From NCBI GenBank assembly GCA_029561345.1, contig JAKQJC010000001.1:124001-188000 (forward strand): 64,000 nucleotides of DNA, written 5' to 3'. A model generated the notes under the pieces. It was not told the DNA's origin. It did no database searches and worked only from the letters and a program-made list of their open reading frames with translations. The position numbers and the translations under genes are program-made. This document shows, in pieces, positions 28,287 through 37,450 of the stretch. The first letter of the stretch is position 1; each line of letters begins with the position of its first letter. This stretch comes from Chloroflexota bacterium. GTDB lineage: Bacteria > Chloroflexota > Anaerolineae > Anaerolineales > Anaerolineaceae.

Positions 28287-29813
28287 ATGTATATCAAGGA
28301 TGCTCCTGTTATTCTGAGTGCTGAAGCCATCACCAAGCAGTTTCCCGGTGTTCTGGCCAACGATAAGGTCAATTTTGACCTGCGCAAAGGCGAAGTTCAC
28401 ACCCTGCTGGGGGAGAACGGCGCCGGTAAATCAACCTTGATGAATGTGCTCTATGGTCTTTACAAGCCGGATTCGGGCCATATCCATATTGATGGAAAAC
28501 CCGTCACGTTCACCTCGCCGAAGGATGCGATTGCCAACGGCATTGGCATGGTGCACCAGCATTTCATGCTCATCCCGGTGTTCACCGTGGCTGAAAACAT
28601 CATGCTGGGCTCTGAAACCACCCGTAACGGCGTGCTGGATATTCGCGCGGTATCCAAACAGGTGCGCGAACTGTCGCATACTTACGGTCTGGATGTGGAT
28701 CCGGATGCCCTGGTGCAGGATCTGCCGGTGGGCATTCAGCAGCGCGTGGAAATTGTCAAAGCGCTGTACCGCAAGGCGAACATCCTGATTCTGGATGAAC
28801 CGACGGCCGTGCTGACCCCGCAGGAAGCTGATGACCTGTTCCAGATCATCCGCCGCCTGACGGAACAGGGTGTTTCCATCGTTTTCATCTCGCACAAACT
28901 GAAGGAAGTGCTGGCCATTTCTGACCGCGTCACCGTGATGCGCACGGGCAAAGTGGTGGGCACCACCACGCCGCAGGAGGTGAATGAAGCCAAGCTGGCT
29001 GCCATGATGGTGGGCCGCGAAGTGATTTTGAAAGTGGACAAAAAACCCGCCAAACCCGGCGAGCCGGTGCTCTCGGTGAGCGATTTCAGCGTGATGGACA
29101 GCCGCGGGGTGGAAGTGGTGAAGAAGATTTCCTTCGAAGTGCGTTCCGGGGAAGTGCTGGGGATTGCCGGCATTCAGGGCAACGGCCAGACCGAACTGGC
29201 TGAGGCGCTCACGGGCCTGCGCAAGGTACACGGCGGCCGGGTCATCCTGAACGATAAGGAAAGCACCGGACGCCCGCCGCGCCAACTGATTGAAAACGGG
29301 TTGGGCCACGTGCCTGAAGACCGCCAGCGGCACGGTCTGGTGCTGCCCTTTGCCATCGCCGATAATATGATGCTGTGCACCTACTATCAGGAACCATTTG
29401 CGCAGAAAGGCGTGCTGCAGAACCAGGCGATTGACGCCAATTCACGCAAATTGATCGAACAATTTGACGTGCGCACCCCCAGTCCCTATGTTTCAGCGGG
29501 CAAGCTTTCGGGCGGCAATCAGCAAAAGGTGATTGTGGCGCGTGAATTATCCCGCCCAATCCGCCTGCTGGTAGCCAACCAGCCAACCCGCGGCCTGGAT
29601 GTGGGCTCCATTGAATACATCCACCACGAAATCATTGATATGCGCGACAAGGGTATTGGCGTGCTGCTGATTTCGGCAGAACTGGATGAAATCATGGCGC
29701 TTTCAGACCGCATTGCCGTGATGTTCCGCGGTGAAATTGTGGCCACCCTGCCGGCGGCAGAAGCCAACCGCGAACAGCTGGGCCTCCTGATGGCCGGGGC
29801 GACCCACAAGTAG
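28287..29813 (+). CDS. ABC transporter ATPase with two nucleotide-binding domains, BMP/nucleoside type
   Basis: 508 residues with two ABC domains in tandem. The first has Walker A GENGAGKST, signature region LPVGIQQRVEI and Walker B ILILDEPTAVLT. The second has a degenerate Walker A (GIQGNGQTE), signature LSGGNQQKVIVARE and Walker B LLVANQPTRGLD with Asn-Gln replacing the usual Asp-Glu. Asymmetric sites are normal for this RbsA/NupO-like group. It powers uptake through the two permeases. It is last in the operon. Confidence 0.92.
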   Translation: MYIKDAPVILSAEAITKQFPGVLANDKVNFDLRKGEVHTLLGENGAGKSTLMNVLYGLYKPDSGHIHIDGKPVTFTSPKDAIANGIGMVHQHFMLIPVFTVAENIMLGSETTRNGVLDIRAVSKQVRELSHTYGLDVDPDALVQDLPVGIQQRVEIVKALYRKANILILDEPTAVLTPQEADDLFQIIRRLTEQGVSIVFISHKLKEVLAISDRVTVMRTGKVVGTTTPQEVNEAKLAAMMVGREVILKVDKKPAKPGEPVLSVSDFSVMDSRGVEVVKKISFEVRSGEVLGIAGIQGNGQTELAEALTGLRKVHGGRVILNDKESTGRPPRQLIENGLGHVPEDRQRHGLVLPFAIADNMMLCTYYQEPFAQKGVLQNQAIDANSRKLIEQFDVRTPSPYVSAGKLSGGNQQKVIVARELSRPIRLLVANQPTRGLDVGSIEYIHHEIIDMRDKGIGVLLISAELDEIMALSDRIAVMFRGEIVATLPAAEANREQLGLLMAGATHK

Positions 29814-29835
29814 GGAGTTCTGGTAAAATTACAGG

Positions 29836-29867
29836 AATGGGCGGATGATCAATCCGCCCATTTTTTA
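29836..29867 (+). terminator. Rho-independent terminator of the BMP transporter operon
   Basis: AATGGGCGGAT (29836-29846) pairs exactly with ATCCGCCCATT (29852-29862), followed by TTTT. Confidence 0.85.
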
Positions 29868-29908
29868 ATCAGATTGGTTGACCGGATGGTCAGGAAAGGA
29901 AAAATCTC

Positions 29909-30706
29909 ATGGCTCTGTTTCACTGCAATTTCTTCTCTCACACATTGGGATTATGTTCTTCGGTTTATGTGATTCTGCCCCAACCCGAACCGGATGAAAA
30001 GACCCGCCTGCCGCAGGCAGCAGAGGGGCGAAAATGGCCGGTGCTTTACCTGCTGCACGGCCTTTCAGATGACCATACCATCTGGCAGCGGCGCACGGCC
30101 ATCGAACGCTATGCGGATAAACTGCCGCTGGCGGTGGTGATGCCGGCGGTGCACCGCAGCTTTTACATGGACATGGCGATGGGCTACCATTACGGCACGT
30201 ATATAGCCGAAGAGCTGCCGCGCCTGATGCGCGCCTTTTTCCCGATCAGCGACCAGCGCGCAGAGACCTATGTGGCAGGGCTTTCCATGGGTGGATACGG
30301 CGCCTTCAAGCTGGCACTGACCTATCCGGAGCGCTACGCCGCGGCGGCCAGCCTTTCAGGGGTGGTGGATGTGAAGGAGATTGGCCGGGAAGTTGATGAT
30401 GCGGTGTGGATGAACGAGGTGAGTCATATTTTCCCGGATCCCCGGCATATTGCCGGAACAAAAGACGATTTGTTTTTCCTGTCGCAGCAGGTGATGCTGC
30501 ACGAAGGCCCAAAGCCCAAGCTTTACCAGTGGTGCGGCACGGAAGATTTTCTCTATTCGCAGAATGTGCATTTTAGAGCCCACGCGGAAAAACTGGGCAT
30601 GGACCTGACCTATTCAGAAGGTCCTGGCGGGCACGAATGGGTGCATTGGGATGACCAGATCGAAAAAGTGCTGGCCTGGCTGCCCCTGCCTGACCGGGTG
30701 CGCTGA
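29909..30706 (+). CDS. Esterase, EstA/esterase D family
   Basis: 265 residues with an alpha/beta-hydrolase fold: [17 protein letters not shown], nucleophile elbow GLSMGGYG with Ser126, a downstream Asp and the His in [11 protein letters not shown]. The family includes acetyl-xylan-type esterases, tributyrin esterases and S-formylglutathione hydrolases; the N-terminus ([17 protein letters not shown]) fits the first group. No signal peptide, so it is cytoplasmic. The GH31 gene starts 3 bases after its stop; a joint role in taking apart acylated sugars is an inference. Confidence 0.85.
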   Translation: MALFHCNFFSHTLGLCSSVYVILPQPEPDEKTRLPQAAEGRKWPVLYLLHGLSDDHTIWQRRTAIERYADKLPLAVVMPAVHRSFYMDMAMGYHYGTYIAEELPRLMRAFFPISDQRAETYVAGLSMGGYGAFKLALTYPERYAAAASLSGVVDVKEIGREVDDAVWMNEVSHIFPDPRHIAGTKDDLFFLSQQVMLHEGPKPKLYQWCGTEDFLYSQNVHFRAHAEKLGMDLTYSEGPGGHEWVHWDDQIEKVLAWLPLPDRVR

Positions 30707-30709
30707 AGG

Positions 30710-33109
30710 ATGGATATGGCCAGCCACAATATCCCGGCTCACTTTCGATTGAACGCCTCCCCGGTGGCTGATCCGGGAGCTGTGGTGACAGAAGGGGAAG
30801 CGCGTTTCAGCATTCTGACGCCGCGCCTGATTCGCATGGAATATAGCCAGGACAGGCGCTTTGAGGACCGCCCCAGCCAGGTGTTCTGGCACCGCCGGCA
30901 GCCGGTGCCTGATTTTAAGGTCAGGCAAACAGAGACGATCCTTGAAATTGAAACGACTTTCTTAAAGCTGACCTATCAGAAGGGAAAGAAGTTCTCCCGG
31001 CGCAGCCTGCAGGTCACCCTGTTGGAAAACGGCCAGACCTGGCATTATGGCGATGCGGATGCCCTGAATCTGAAAGGGACTGCACGGACCCTGGATGAGG
31101 TGAACGGACATACCCGGCTTGAGGATGGTCTGGTGTCGCGGTCAGGCTGGGTGGTGGTGGATGAAAGCCAGAATCTCGTTTATAATGAAAAAGGTTGGCT
31201 TGAACTGCGGGAAGGCAAAGGCCGGCTGGATCTGACCTTTTTGGGTTACGGCATGGATTACCGCGGCTGTTTGCAGGAGATGATGCGTGTAGCCGGAGAA
31301 ACGCCGCTGATTCCACGTTGGGCGCTGGGAAACTGGTGGAGCCGTTTTTGGGCTTACACGCAGGATGAACTGAGCCAGTTAATGCTGGCTTTCAAGGAAC
31401 ATGAGATTCCTCTGGCGGTGTGCATTGTGGATATGGACTGGCACATCACCCGGACGGGCAATCAGAGCAGCGGCTGGACGGGGTACACCTGGAATGATGA
31501 ACTGTTCCCGGATCACCAGGCTTTCATCCACTTTTTACATGGTCTGGGCTTGAAAACCGCCCTCAACCTGCACCCGGCAGATGGGGTCTATCCGCATGAA
31601 GCTGCCTACCCGGTCATGGCGCAGGCGGTGGGACAGGATCCGCAGGCAGGTGAGCCGGTGCGCTTTGACCTGGAAAACCCGGATTTTGCCCGTCCCTATT
31701 TTGAAATTCTGCACCACCCGATGGAAGCGGAAGGGGTGGATTTCTGGTGGATGGACTGGCAGCAGGGAAACCCGGTGCGTTTGAAAGGCCTGAATCTGCT
31801 GTGGTGGATCAACCATCTGCATTTTATGGACCTGGGCCGCGACCCACGGAAACGCCCCTTTGTGTTTTCACGTTGGGGCGGACTGGGTAACCACCGCATG
31901 CCGATTGGTTTTTCCGGCGATACCATTGTGAGCTGGGAATCGCTGGCTTACCAGCCTTATTTCACCGCCACGGCGGCCAATGTGGGATATGGATGGTGGA
32001 GCCATGACATTGGCGGGCATATGAGCGGCATGGAAGACCCCGAACTTTATACGCGCTGGGTGCAGTATGGGGTGTTCAGCCCCATCATGCGCCTGCACAG
32101 CACCAACAATCCTTTTCTGGAACGCTGCCCGTGGGGATATGATGCAGAAGTGGAGCGCATTGCCCGCAAAGCCATGCAGTTCAGGCACGCATTGATCCCT
32201 TACCTTTACAGCATGGCATGGCGCAACCATGTGGATGGTCTGCCGTTATGCCTGCCCATGTATTACACCCATCCCCGGCAGGAAGAGGCCTACCACTGCG
32301 AGAGCCAATACTGGTTTGGCGACCAGCTGCTGGCCATGCCGTTCACCTCTAAAGCCAACCCGGAAACCAACCTGGCGCGCCAGGAAATCTGGCTGCCGGA
32401 AGGAGATTGGTTTGATTTCTTCCAGGGCCATTTCATGACCGGGGACGGCTGGCGGCCGGTTTACGGGCAACTGGAGGATATCCCGGTATATGCCAGGGCG
32501 GGGGCCATTGTTCCACTGGGCCCGCTGGCAGGCTGGGGGAATGTGGATGCACCGGATACCCTTGAAGTGCATGTTTTTGCCGGCGCCGATGGGCATTTCA
32601 GTCTTTATGAGGATGATGGCGATAGCCAGGCTTATTTGAAGGGTGATTATCACCTGGTGGAGATGAAGCTGGAATGGATGAAGCAGGCTCTGGCGGTGGC
32701 GATAGGCCCGGAGTGGCGCCGGCGGGATTACCGTCTGGTGATCCACGGGGTGGCGCGGCCTGAAACGCTGACCTGCAGGGTGAATGAAAGGATTCACCCA
32801 TCCGAATGGCAGTATGATGCTGCCAGCCATATTTTGACGATGGACCATCTTTCCATTCAGGCCGGAGAGCGCCTCAACGTGACCATGGGAACGGCCGGAG
32901 AAGATTTGCTGGTCAGGGATGAACAAAAGCGGGCCCGGCTTGAAAAAATGCTGCGGGCGTTCCGCGCCCCTTCGGATCGCAAACGGACCATCTTTGAACA
33001 CTGCGATGAGGTTCTGGCAGGAAACATGGATACCCTGGATGAATTATCTCCGGCGCAGTGGCAGGCGATTAGCGAACTGGTTTCTGGGCAGGCGGCAGCC
33101 TCAGATTAG
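30710..33109 (+). CDS. Glycoside hydrolase family 31 (alpha-glucosidase-like)
   Basis: 799 residues. After an N-terminal beta domain the catalytic barrel has WWMDWQQGN with nucleophile Asp349, FSGDTIVSWESLAYQ with acid/base Asp404, and SHDIGGHMSG, all GH31 signatures. A proximal beta domain follows, then an extra helical tail (about 740-799, KKCLRAFRAP-like region ending in ELVSGQ) not typical for the family. Substrates in GH31 include alpha-glucosides, isomaltose and alpha-xylosides. No signal peptide. An alternative start at 30716 has the better-placed AAGGA. Confidence 0.9.
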   Translation: MDMASHNIPAHFRLNASPVADPGAVVTEGEARFSILTPRLIRMEYSQDRRFEDRPSQVFWHRRQPVPDFKVRQTETILEIETTFLKLTYQKGKKFSRRSLQVTLLENGQTWHYGDADALNLKGTARTLDEVNGHTRLEDGLVSRSGWVVVDESQNLVYNEKGWLELREGKGRLDLTFLGYGMDYRGCLQEMMRVAGETPLIPRWALGNWWSRFWAYTQDELSQLMLAFKEHEIPLAVCIVDMDWHITRTGNQSSGWTGYTWNDELFPDHQAFIHFLHGLGLKTALNLHPADGVYPHEAAYPVMAQAVGQDPQAGEPVRFDLENPDFARPYFEILHHPMEAEGVDFWWMDWQQGNPVRLKGLNLLWWINHLHFMDLGRDPRKRPFVFSRWGGLGNHRMPIGFSGDTIVSWESLAYQPYFTATAANVGYGWWSHDIGGHMSGMEDPELYTRWVQYGVFSPIMRLHSTNNPFLERCPWGYDAEVERIARKAMQFRHALIPYLYSMAWRNHVDGLPLCLPMYYTHPRQEEAYHCESQYWFGDQLLAMPFTSKANPETNLARQEIWLPEGDWFDFFQGHFMTGDGWRPVYGQLEDIPVYARAGAIVPLGPLAGWGNVDAPDTLEVHVFAGADGHFSLYEDDGDSQAYLKGDYHLVEMKLEWMKQALAVAIGPEWRRRDYRLVIHGVARPETLTCRVNERIHPSEWQYDAASHILTMDHLSIQAGERLNVTMGTAGEDLLVRDEQKRARLEKMLRAFRAPSDRKRTIFEHCDEVLAGNMDTLDELSPAQWQAISELVSGQAAASD

Positions 33110-33137
33110 CCGGAGATGAGAGAAGGGCCGGCACGGC

Positions 33138-33166
33138 TGGTCAGTTATGCCCTGATCGGGTACAAT
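33138..33166 (+). promoter_or_regulatory. Possible promoter of the leader ORF and uppP
   Basis: TGGTCA (33138-33143), 17-bp spacer, TACAAT (33161-33166). Confidence 0.45.
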
Positions 33167-33214
33167 GCCTGATAGACAGGGCTGCCTGTCAAAAACCAAA
33201 CACCAAGGACAACC

Positions 33215-33286
33215 ATGAAGACCAATATCATCATCAAAGCTGTACAGTTAATCCTGAACGTGGCCGTGAAAGCGGGGCGCGCATGA
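33215..33286 (+). CDS. 23-residue leader peptide overlapping the uppP start
   Basis: ATG at 33215 with AAGGA 6 bases upstream; encodes MKTNIIIKAVQLILNVAVKA plus GRA and stops at TGA 33284-33286, which overlaps the uppP start codon (ATGA). The ribosome site in front of this small frame is better than the one of uppP, so it may deliver ribosomes to uppP by coupling. The peptide is hydrophobic and basic. It is too short for database support, so it may be regulatory only. Confidence 0.5.
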   Translation: MKTNIIIKAVQLILNVAVKAGRA

Positions 33287-34146
33287 ATATTATTATGGCC
33301 ATTGTACTGGGAATATTTCAGGGATTGACAGAGTTCATCCCGGTATCTTCTTCTGCGCATCTGATCATTGTGCCCTGGCTGCTCAACTGGACGGACCCCG
33401 TGCTGACCAGTCTGGAGTTCGACATCTCCCTGCATGTGGGCACGTTGGCGGCCGTGATCGCTTTTTTCTACAGGGATCTCTGGCGTCTTTTCCTGGCCGG
33501 GGTGGCCAGCCTGAAGGAGCGTAAAATTGGCGACGACCGCGACCGCAAGCTGGCCTGGATGCTGGTGATTGGCAGCATTCCGGGGGCCATCATTGGCGTG
33601 CTGGCGGAGAGCAAAATTGAAGAACTGTTCCATGCGCCGGGAGAACCGCCTGGGATGGCCGCAATGGTGGCCATGGGTGTGATCATCGCCATTTTAGGCG
33701 GCCTGCTGTTTTGGGCAGACCGGATTGGCCGTCAGAAGCGCGGACTGGAAAAGGGCACTTTCAAGGATGCGCTGCTGATTGGTCTGGCGCAGGCTTTGGC
33801 CATTTTCCCAGGCGTTTCACGGTCCGGCGCCACCATCACAGCCGGCCTGGGCCTGGGGCTGAAGCGGGAAGATGCCGCGCGCTTCTCTTTCCTGCTTTCC
33901 ACGCCCATCATTCTGGGCGGCGGATTGAAAAGCCTGGTGGATATTGTCCAGATGTCGCAGGAAAGTGGATTTTCCGCTGGTAGCCTGGGCGTTTTTGCCG
34001 CGGGCATGCTGGCCGCGGGGATTGCCGGATTTTTCTGCATCAAATATCTGCTGCGCTTCCTGCAGAAACACAGCACGGATGTCTTTGCTTACTACCGCTG
34101 GGGCCTGGCTGCCGTGGTGATTATCGCGGCAATTTTGAAAGGATAA
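33283..34146 (+). CDS. uppP: Undecaprenyl-diphosphatase (bacitracin resistance, BacA type)
   Basis: 287 residues, 7-8 membrane segments. Conserved signatures are GIFQGLTEFIPVSSSAHLIIVP and FPGVSRSGATITAGLGLG, with the catalytic Glu in the first and Arg/Ser in the second. It recycles the C55 lipid carrier for peptidoglycan by removing a phosphate on the outer face of the membrane. A 23-codon leader overlaps its start and a lipoprotein gene follows after 2 bases. Confidence 0.95.
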   Translation: MNIIMAIVLGIFQGLTEFIPVSSSAHLIIVPWLLNWTDPVLTSLEFDISLHVGTLAAVIAFFYRDLWRLFLAGVASLKERKIGDDRDRKLAWMLVIGSIPGAIIGVLAESKIEELFHAPGEPPGMAAMVAMGVIIAILGGLLFWADRIGRQKRGLEKGTFKDALLIGLAQALAIFPGVSRSGATITAGLGLGLKREDAARFSFLLSTPIILGGGLKSLVDIVQMSQESGFSAGSLGVFAAGMLAAGIAGFFCIKYLLRFLQKHSTDVFAYYRWGLAAVVIIAAILKG

Positions 34147-34148
34147 CT

Positions 34149-34847
34149 TTGAAGACCTGGCTGCGAGGATGGCTGTTATTCGGGATGTTGCTGGCTGCAG
34201 GCTGTCAGGCGGCGCCTGCCGCCGCGCCGCGGCCAACGCCGGTGGTGTTGTCAATCCAATACACCCCGACGGTGCGCTCTCTGCTGCCTCGCCTGCACGA
34301 CTGCGCAGGCGGATTGAAGGAGGCGGGCATTGTGGTGGAAGAGCGGCTGTCCTCGCGGCTGGATTCCAGCCAGGCTGATTTGATCCTGCGCTTTGGCGAG
34401 CCAGCAGAGGCTTCCCTGACGGCCAGCCTGCTGGGTTGGGACGATGTGGTGCTGGTTGTCAACCGCAGCGCAGGAATGGATTCCATCAGCCTTGAGCAGC
34501 TTCAGGCGCTGTATCAGAAAGACCGGCTGGCTGGGCCAGGGGAATTTCAGGCGCTGACTTACCCTGCCGGAGATGACCTGCGCGCTGTTTTTGACCGGCT
34601 GCTGCTGCAGGGAAAAACGGTTTCGGGCAGCCTGCCGGTCGCCGCGGATGCCGCCGCGATGCTGGAGATGCTTGCGGCCTCGCCTCAAGCAGTGGGTTTT
34701 ATTCGTGCATCTGACATAAATGAGTCGGTGAAAAGGGTGGCCATCACGCCATCGGAGGCGGAAATAAAAAACCAGCCCGTGCTGGCTCTCACCCGCGGCG
34801 AACCGCGGGACGCCCTGCACGAGCTGGTGGTCTGTTTACAAAAGTAG
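34149..34847 (+). CDS. Lipoprotein resembling a phosphate-type substrate-binding protein
   Basis: 232 residues from TTG 34149. Signal peptide with lipobox LAAGC (Cys near 18), Pro-rich linker, then a periplasmic-binding-protein-like domain: GWDDVVLVVNRSAGMDSISLEQLQALY recalls the PstS-type hinge region. The domain is shorter than PstS (about 280+). It is 2 bases after uppP, without other transporter genes, so transport is doubtful; it may be a sensing or orphan binding protein. Confidence 0.6.
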   Translation: MKTWLRGWLLFGMLLAAGCQAAPAAAPRPTPVVLSIQYTPTVRSLLPRLHDCAGGLKEAGIVVEERLSSRLDSSQADLILRFGEPAEASLTASLLGWDDVVLVVNRSAGMDSISLEQLQALYQKDRLAGPGEFQALTYPAGDDLRAVFDRLLLQGKTVSGSLPVAADAAAMLEMLAASPQAVGFIRASDINESVKRVAITPSEAEIKNQPVLALTRGEPRDALHELVVCLQK

Positions 34848-34851
34848 GGAA

Positions 34852-35502
34852 TCAGGCGCCTGTTTTGGTGCCGCATTCAGCGCAGAATTTGGCGCCGGGC
34901 TGCAGCTTGGCACCGCACTGGGTGCAATGCTGGGCCACCTTCAGCTTGGCGCCGCAGTTGGGGCAGAATTTGGCATTGGTGGCCAGGGGGGTGTTACATT
35001 CCGGGCAAGAAGCCCGAATGGTTTCGTTCCAATTGCCCTCAGCCAGTTTTTTATCTTCTTCAGCCATGGCAGCATGCGCCCAGATTTCCTGAACAGAATG
35101 AGATGCCTGGGCGGCGCTCATTTCAACGCCCAGGTCGGGGGCGCAGTTTTTGCACAGGCCGCGCTTGGTGTTCCAGCATTTTTGGCGGCAAACCCAGGAT
35201 GAACAGCGCGGACACTGGATGAAATCTTCATGCATGGCGGTCAGCGATTCTTCAAGGGCAGCATCGCGCGCCTGCTGCCAGCCGGCGGAGCGGGCACGCT
35301 CGGTCAGGTTGGCGGCCTGGCTGAACAGTCCGCCGAAGATGCTGCTGGCAGCATCCATGACACCTGAGACATTGCCTATGGCCCAGGCTTTGAAGGGGGT
35401 GCGAAAACCCGTTGAGCAGCGCGAGCAGATGAATTCAAATTGAAAACCACGGTCGGTGCTCAGGTCGTTATAATTCCCGGTAAAGACAATCTTTTCAGCC
35501 AT
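34852..35502 (-). CDS. Protein with multiple zinc-ribbon motifs
   Basis: 216 residues. CSRC near residue 27, a middle cluster CPRCSSWVC/CW/CKNC, and at the C-terminus two double-zinc-ribbon units (CPECN...CPNCG and CTQCG...CAECG). Between them is a helical Ala-rich stretch. Function unknown; such proteins often act as metal-bound adapters. It converges on the lipoprotein gene with 4 bases between stops. Confidence 0.7.
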   Translation of the reverse strand: MAEKIVFTGNYNDLSTDRGFQFEFICSRCSTGFRTPFKAWAIGNVSGVMDAASSIFGGLFSQAANLTERARSAGWQQARDAALEESLTAMHEDFIQCPRCSSWVCRQKCWNTKRGLCKNCAPDLGVEMSAAQASHSVQEIWAHAAMAEEDKKLAEGNWNETIRASCPECNTPLATNAKFCPNCGAKLKVAQHCTQCGAKLQPGAKFCAECGTKTGA

Positions 35503-35552
35503 CCATAAACCTCCAGAATATGATGGTTATGATTATACACAAAAAATGGAAT

Positions 35553-36359
35553 TTATTCCAAACAGGCGGTGAAAAGACCGGTTTCTTTGCGAATGGCAAA
35601 CCCGCCGTCGCTTTTGATGCGTTCATTCACCTTTTGCTCAAACAGTCGCCAGTGATCCGGCGTCATGATGGATTTAACGCTCCAGAGCGAGCGCGCATAA
35701 TCGACCAAGGGGGCGGCTTCGGTGACCCAGAGCGAATCGAGGTAGAGAAAACGGTCCACGCGAGAAAAAACCGGCTTAAGCAACTCAGCGCCGTTTTCAA
35801 GGCCAAAGCGTTCGGCGATGGTGATGGGCGATGTGCTGTCATGGCCGGTGATGGCGCTGATCAGCAGATGCAATTCCAGCAGGTGGCCGCGGCCGTTGGT
35901 GGCGGCAAAAACCCGTCCGGTGGGTTTGATCACGCGGGCCAGCTCTTTGAGACCTGCGGAGAGATCGGGCACATGGTAGAGCATATGGTTGGCGACCGCC
36001 AGGTCAAAACAGGCCGATGGGGCCGGGATGCGCTGGATATCGGCAACGCCAAACTGAAAACGTGCATCGCCGTTGAGGTGATTGCGGGCGGTAGAAGCCA
36101 TGCCCTGCGAAAGGTCAAAAAGGCTGACAGACAGATTTTGCGGCACCCTGGGAAGGTTGATCTGCCAGAGCAGGGCGGTGCCGCAGCCCAGCTCTATCAC
36201 TTTTTCGCAGCTGTTCAGGTTCAGATGTTCGAATACAAATGAGGTCCAGCCTTGCGGGTTGGTGCTGAAGCGCTGGTGGATGTCAATGCGGCTGGAAAGG
36301 TTTGCTGCGGTGCGGTATTGTTCACCTATAAGATATTGTTGATTGGAAACGAGGCTCAT
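35553..36359 (-). CDS. Class I SAM-dependent methyltransferase
   Basis: 268 residues from ATG 36359 (GGAGG upstream). Motif I is VIELGCGTALLWQ, followed by SLFDLSQGM (acidic loop), FDLAVANHMLYHVPD and the usual late strand GRVFAATNG, as in Methyltransf_11/25 enzymes. Substrate unknown; similarity is to small-molecule methyltransferases. Divergent from the MBL-fold gene. Confidence 0.82.
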   Translation of the reverse strand: MSLVSNQQYLIGEQYRTAANLSSRIDIHQRFSTNPQGWTSFVFEHLNLNSCEKVIELGCGTALLWQINLPRVPQNLSVSLFDLSQGMASTARNHLNGDARFQFGVADIQRIPAPSACFDLAVANHMLYHVPDLSAGLKELARVIKPTGRVFAATNGRGHLLELHLLISAITGHDSTSPITIAERFGLENGAELLKPVFSRVDRFLYLDSLWVTEAAPLVDYARSLWSVKSIMTPDHWRLFEQKVNERIKSDGGFAIRKETGLFTACLE

Positions 36360-36413
36360 GAGGGTTCCTCCAGAGCCCAATTATAGCCCCAAAAGGGCAT
36401 TTTCGAGCATTTT

Positions 36414-36442
36414 TTGACTTTTTTCTCATTTTATGCTATCCT
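36414..36442 (+). promoter_or_regulatory. Sigma70-type promoter of the MBL-fold gene
   Basis: TTGACT (36414-36419), 17-bp spacer, TATCCT (36437-36442), 34 bp before the start codon. Confidence 0.65.
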
Positions 36443-36475
36443 ATTGACTTACAATGCTTTATTCTGGAAGGTCAT

Positions 36476-37333
36476 ATGCAGCGCGAACGCGTATCTGAAA
36501 ATGTATACTGGTTTCAAAGTGAAATTTATGCCCAGGTGACAGCCGGGGTGATTGTTGGCCCGCAATGGGCGGTGGTGATTGACACCCTGGCATTGCCGGA
36601 GGAAACTCTGGCGATGCGGGATTTTATTGAAGATGATCTCAAAGTGCCCGTGCGGTATATCATTAATACTCATCATCATGCAGATCATGCCTGGGGAAAT
36701 GGTTTCTTTCCGGGGGCCACGATTATCGCCCATGATTTGTGCCGGGGGTTGCTGCAGAACAAGGGGCTGCCCTCATTGGAGGCAGCTCGCAAACAGAATC
36801 CGATTTACAAGCAGATGAAAATTGTCCTGCCGCAGATCAGTTTTGATAACGGCATGCTTTCGATCAAGGTGGGCAAGAAAAATGTGACCATGCTTCCCAC
36901 CCCCGGTCACTCGAAAGACGGCATTTCCGTGCTGGTTGAAGAAGACCGTGTTCTCTTTGCCGGCGATGCGTTCATGCCGCTGCCGTATATTGTGGACGGC
37001 GATATTGACGTGCAGATCAATACCATCACCGAAATTGGCAAAATGGGGCTGGAAAATATTGTTCAGGGCCACGGCGATATCATTTTGCGCGGTGAGATTG
37101 ATGAAATGGTCCGCGAAAACGTCGAATACCTGACCATCATCCGTCGGGTGGTTAAGAATGCCATGCGCAAACGTGATCCGCTGGAATTGCTGGAAGAAAT
37201 CACCATTGAGTCGTGCGGCAAAAACCGGGTATACCTCGGCGGGCTTGCCGAAGAGCTGCACCGCCGCAACCTGCGGGCACTGCTCAAGCAAATGCAGGCA
37301 CAAAAAACCGCAACTGCCAGTGAAGCAGCATAA
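36476..37333 (+). CDS. MBL-fold metallo-hydrolase
   Basis: 285 residues. The metal site is HHHADHAWGN (HxHxDH), with TPGHSKDGI, FAGDAF and the final His in QGHGD, giving a dinuclear zinc or iron centre. After about residue 210 comes a helical C-terminal part. The family contains lactonases, glyoxalase II and RNases; the short loops suggest a small-molecule hydrolase. GGAAGG precedes ATG 36476, and it is monocistronic with its own promoter and terminator. Confidence 0.85.
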   Translation: MQRERVSENVYWFQSEIYAQVTAGVIVGPQWAVVIDTLALPEETLAMRDFIEDDLKVPVRYIINTHHHADHAWGNGFFPGATIIAHDLCRGLLQNKGLPSLEAARKQNPIYKQMKIVLPQISFDNGMLSIKVGKKNVTMLPTPGHSKDGISVLVEEDRVLFAGDAFMPLPYIVDGDIDVQINTITEIGKMGLENIVQGHGDIILRGEIDEMVRENVEYLTIIRRVVKNAMRKRDPLELLEEITIESCGKNRVYLGGLAEELHRRNLRALLKQMQAQKTATASEAA

Positions 37334-37340
37334 ACAAAGA

Positions 37341-37368
37341 ACCTCCCCGGAAGGGGAGGTTTTGATTT
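37341..37368 (+). terminator. Rho-independent terminator of the MBL-fold gene
   Basis: ACCTCCCC, loop GGAA, GGGGAGGT, then TTTGATTT. Confidence 0.8.
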
Positions 37369-37450
37369 AGAGGGAGGTATTCCGCTTTTGTTCCATCAGA
37401 TACAGGTTCTGAGGAAAGAGCGTTTTTCCACTAAAAAGGAACAGAGGCGG

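Noticed and set aside
28431..29333. 300-codon minus-strand frame opposite the ABC ATPase gene
   Set aside because: His-rich antisense shadow of a clearly coding gene.
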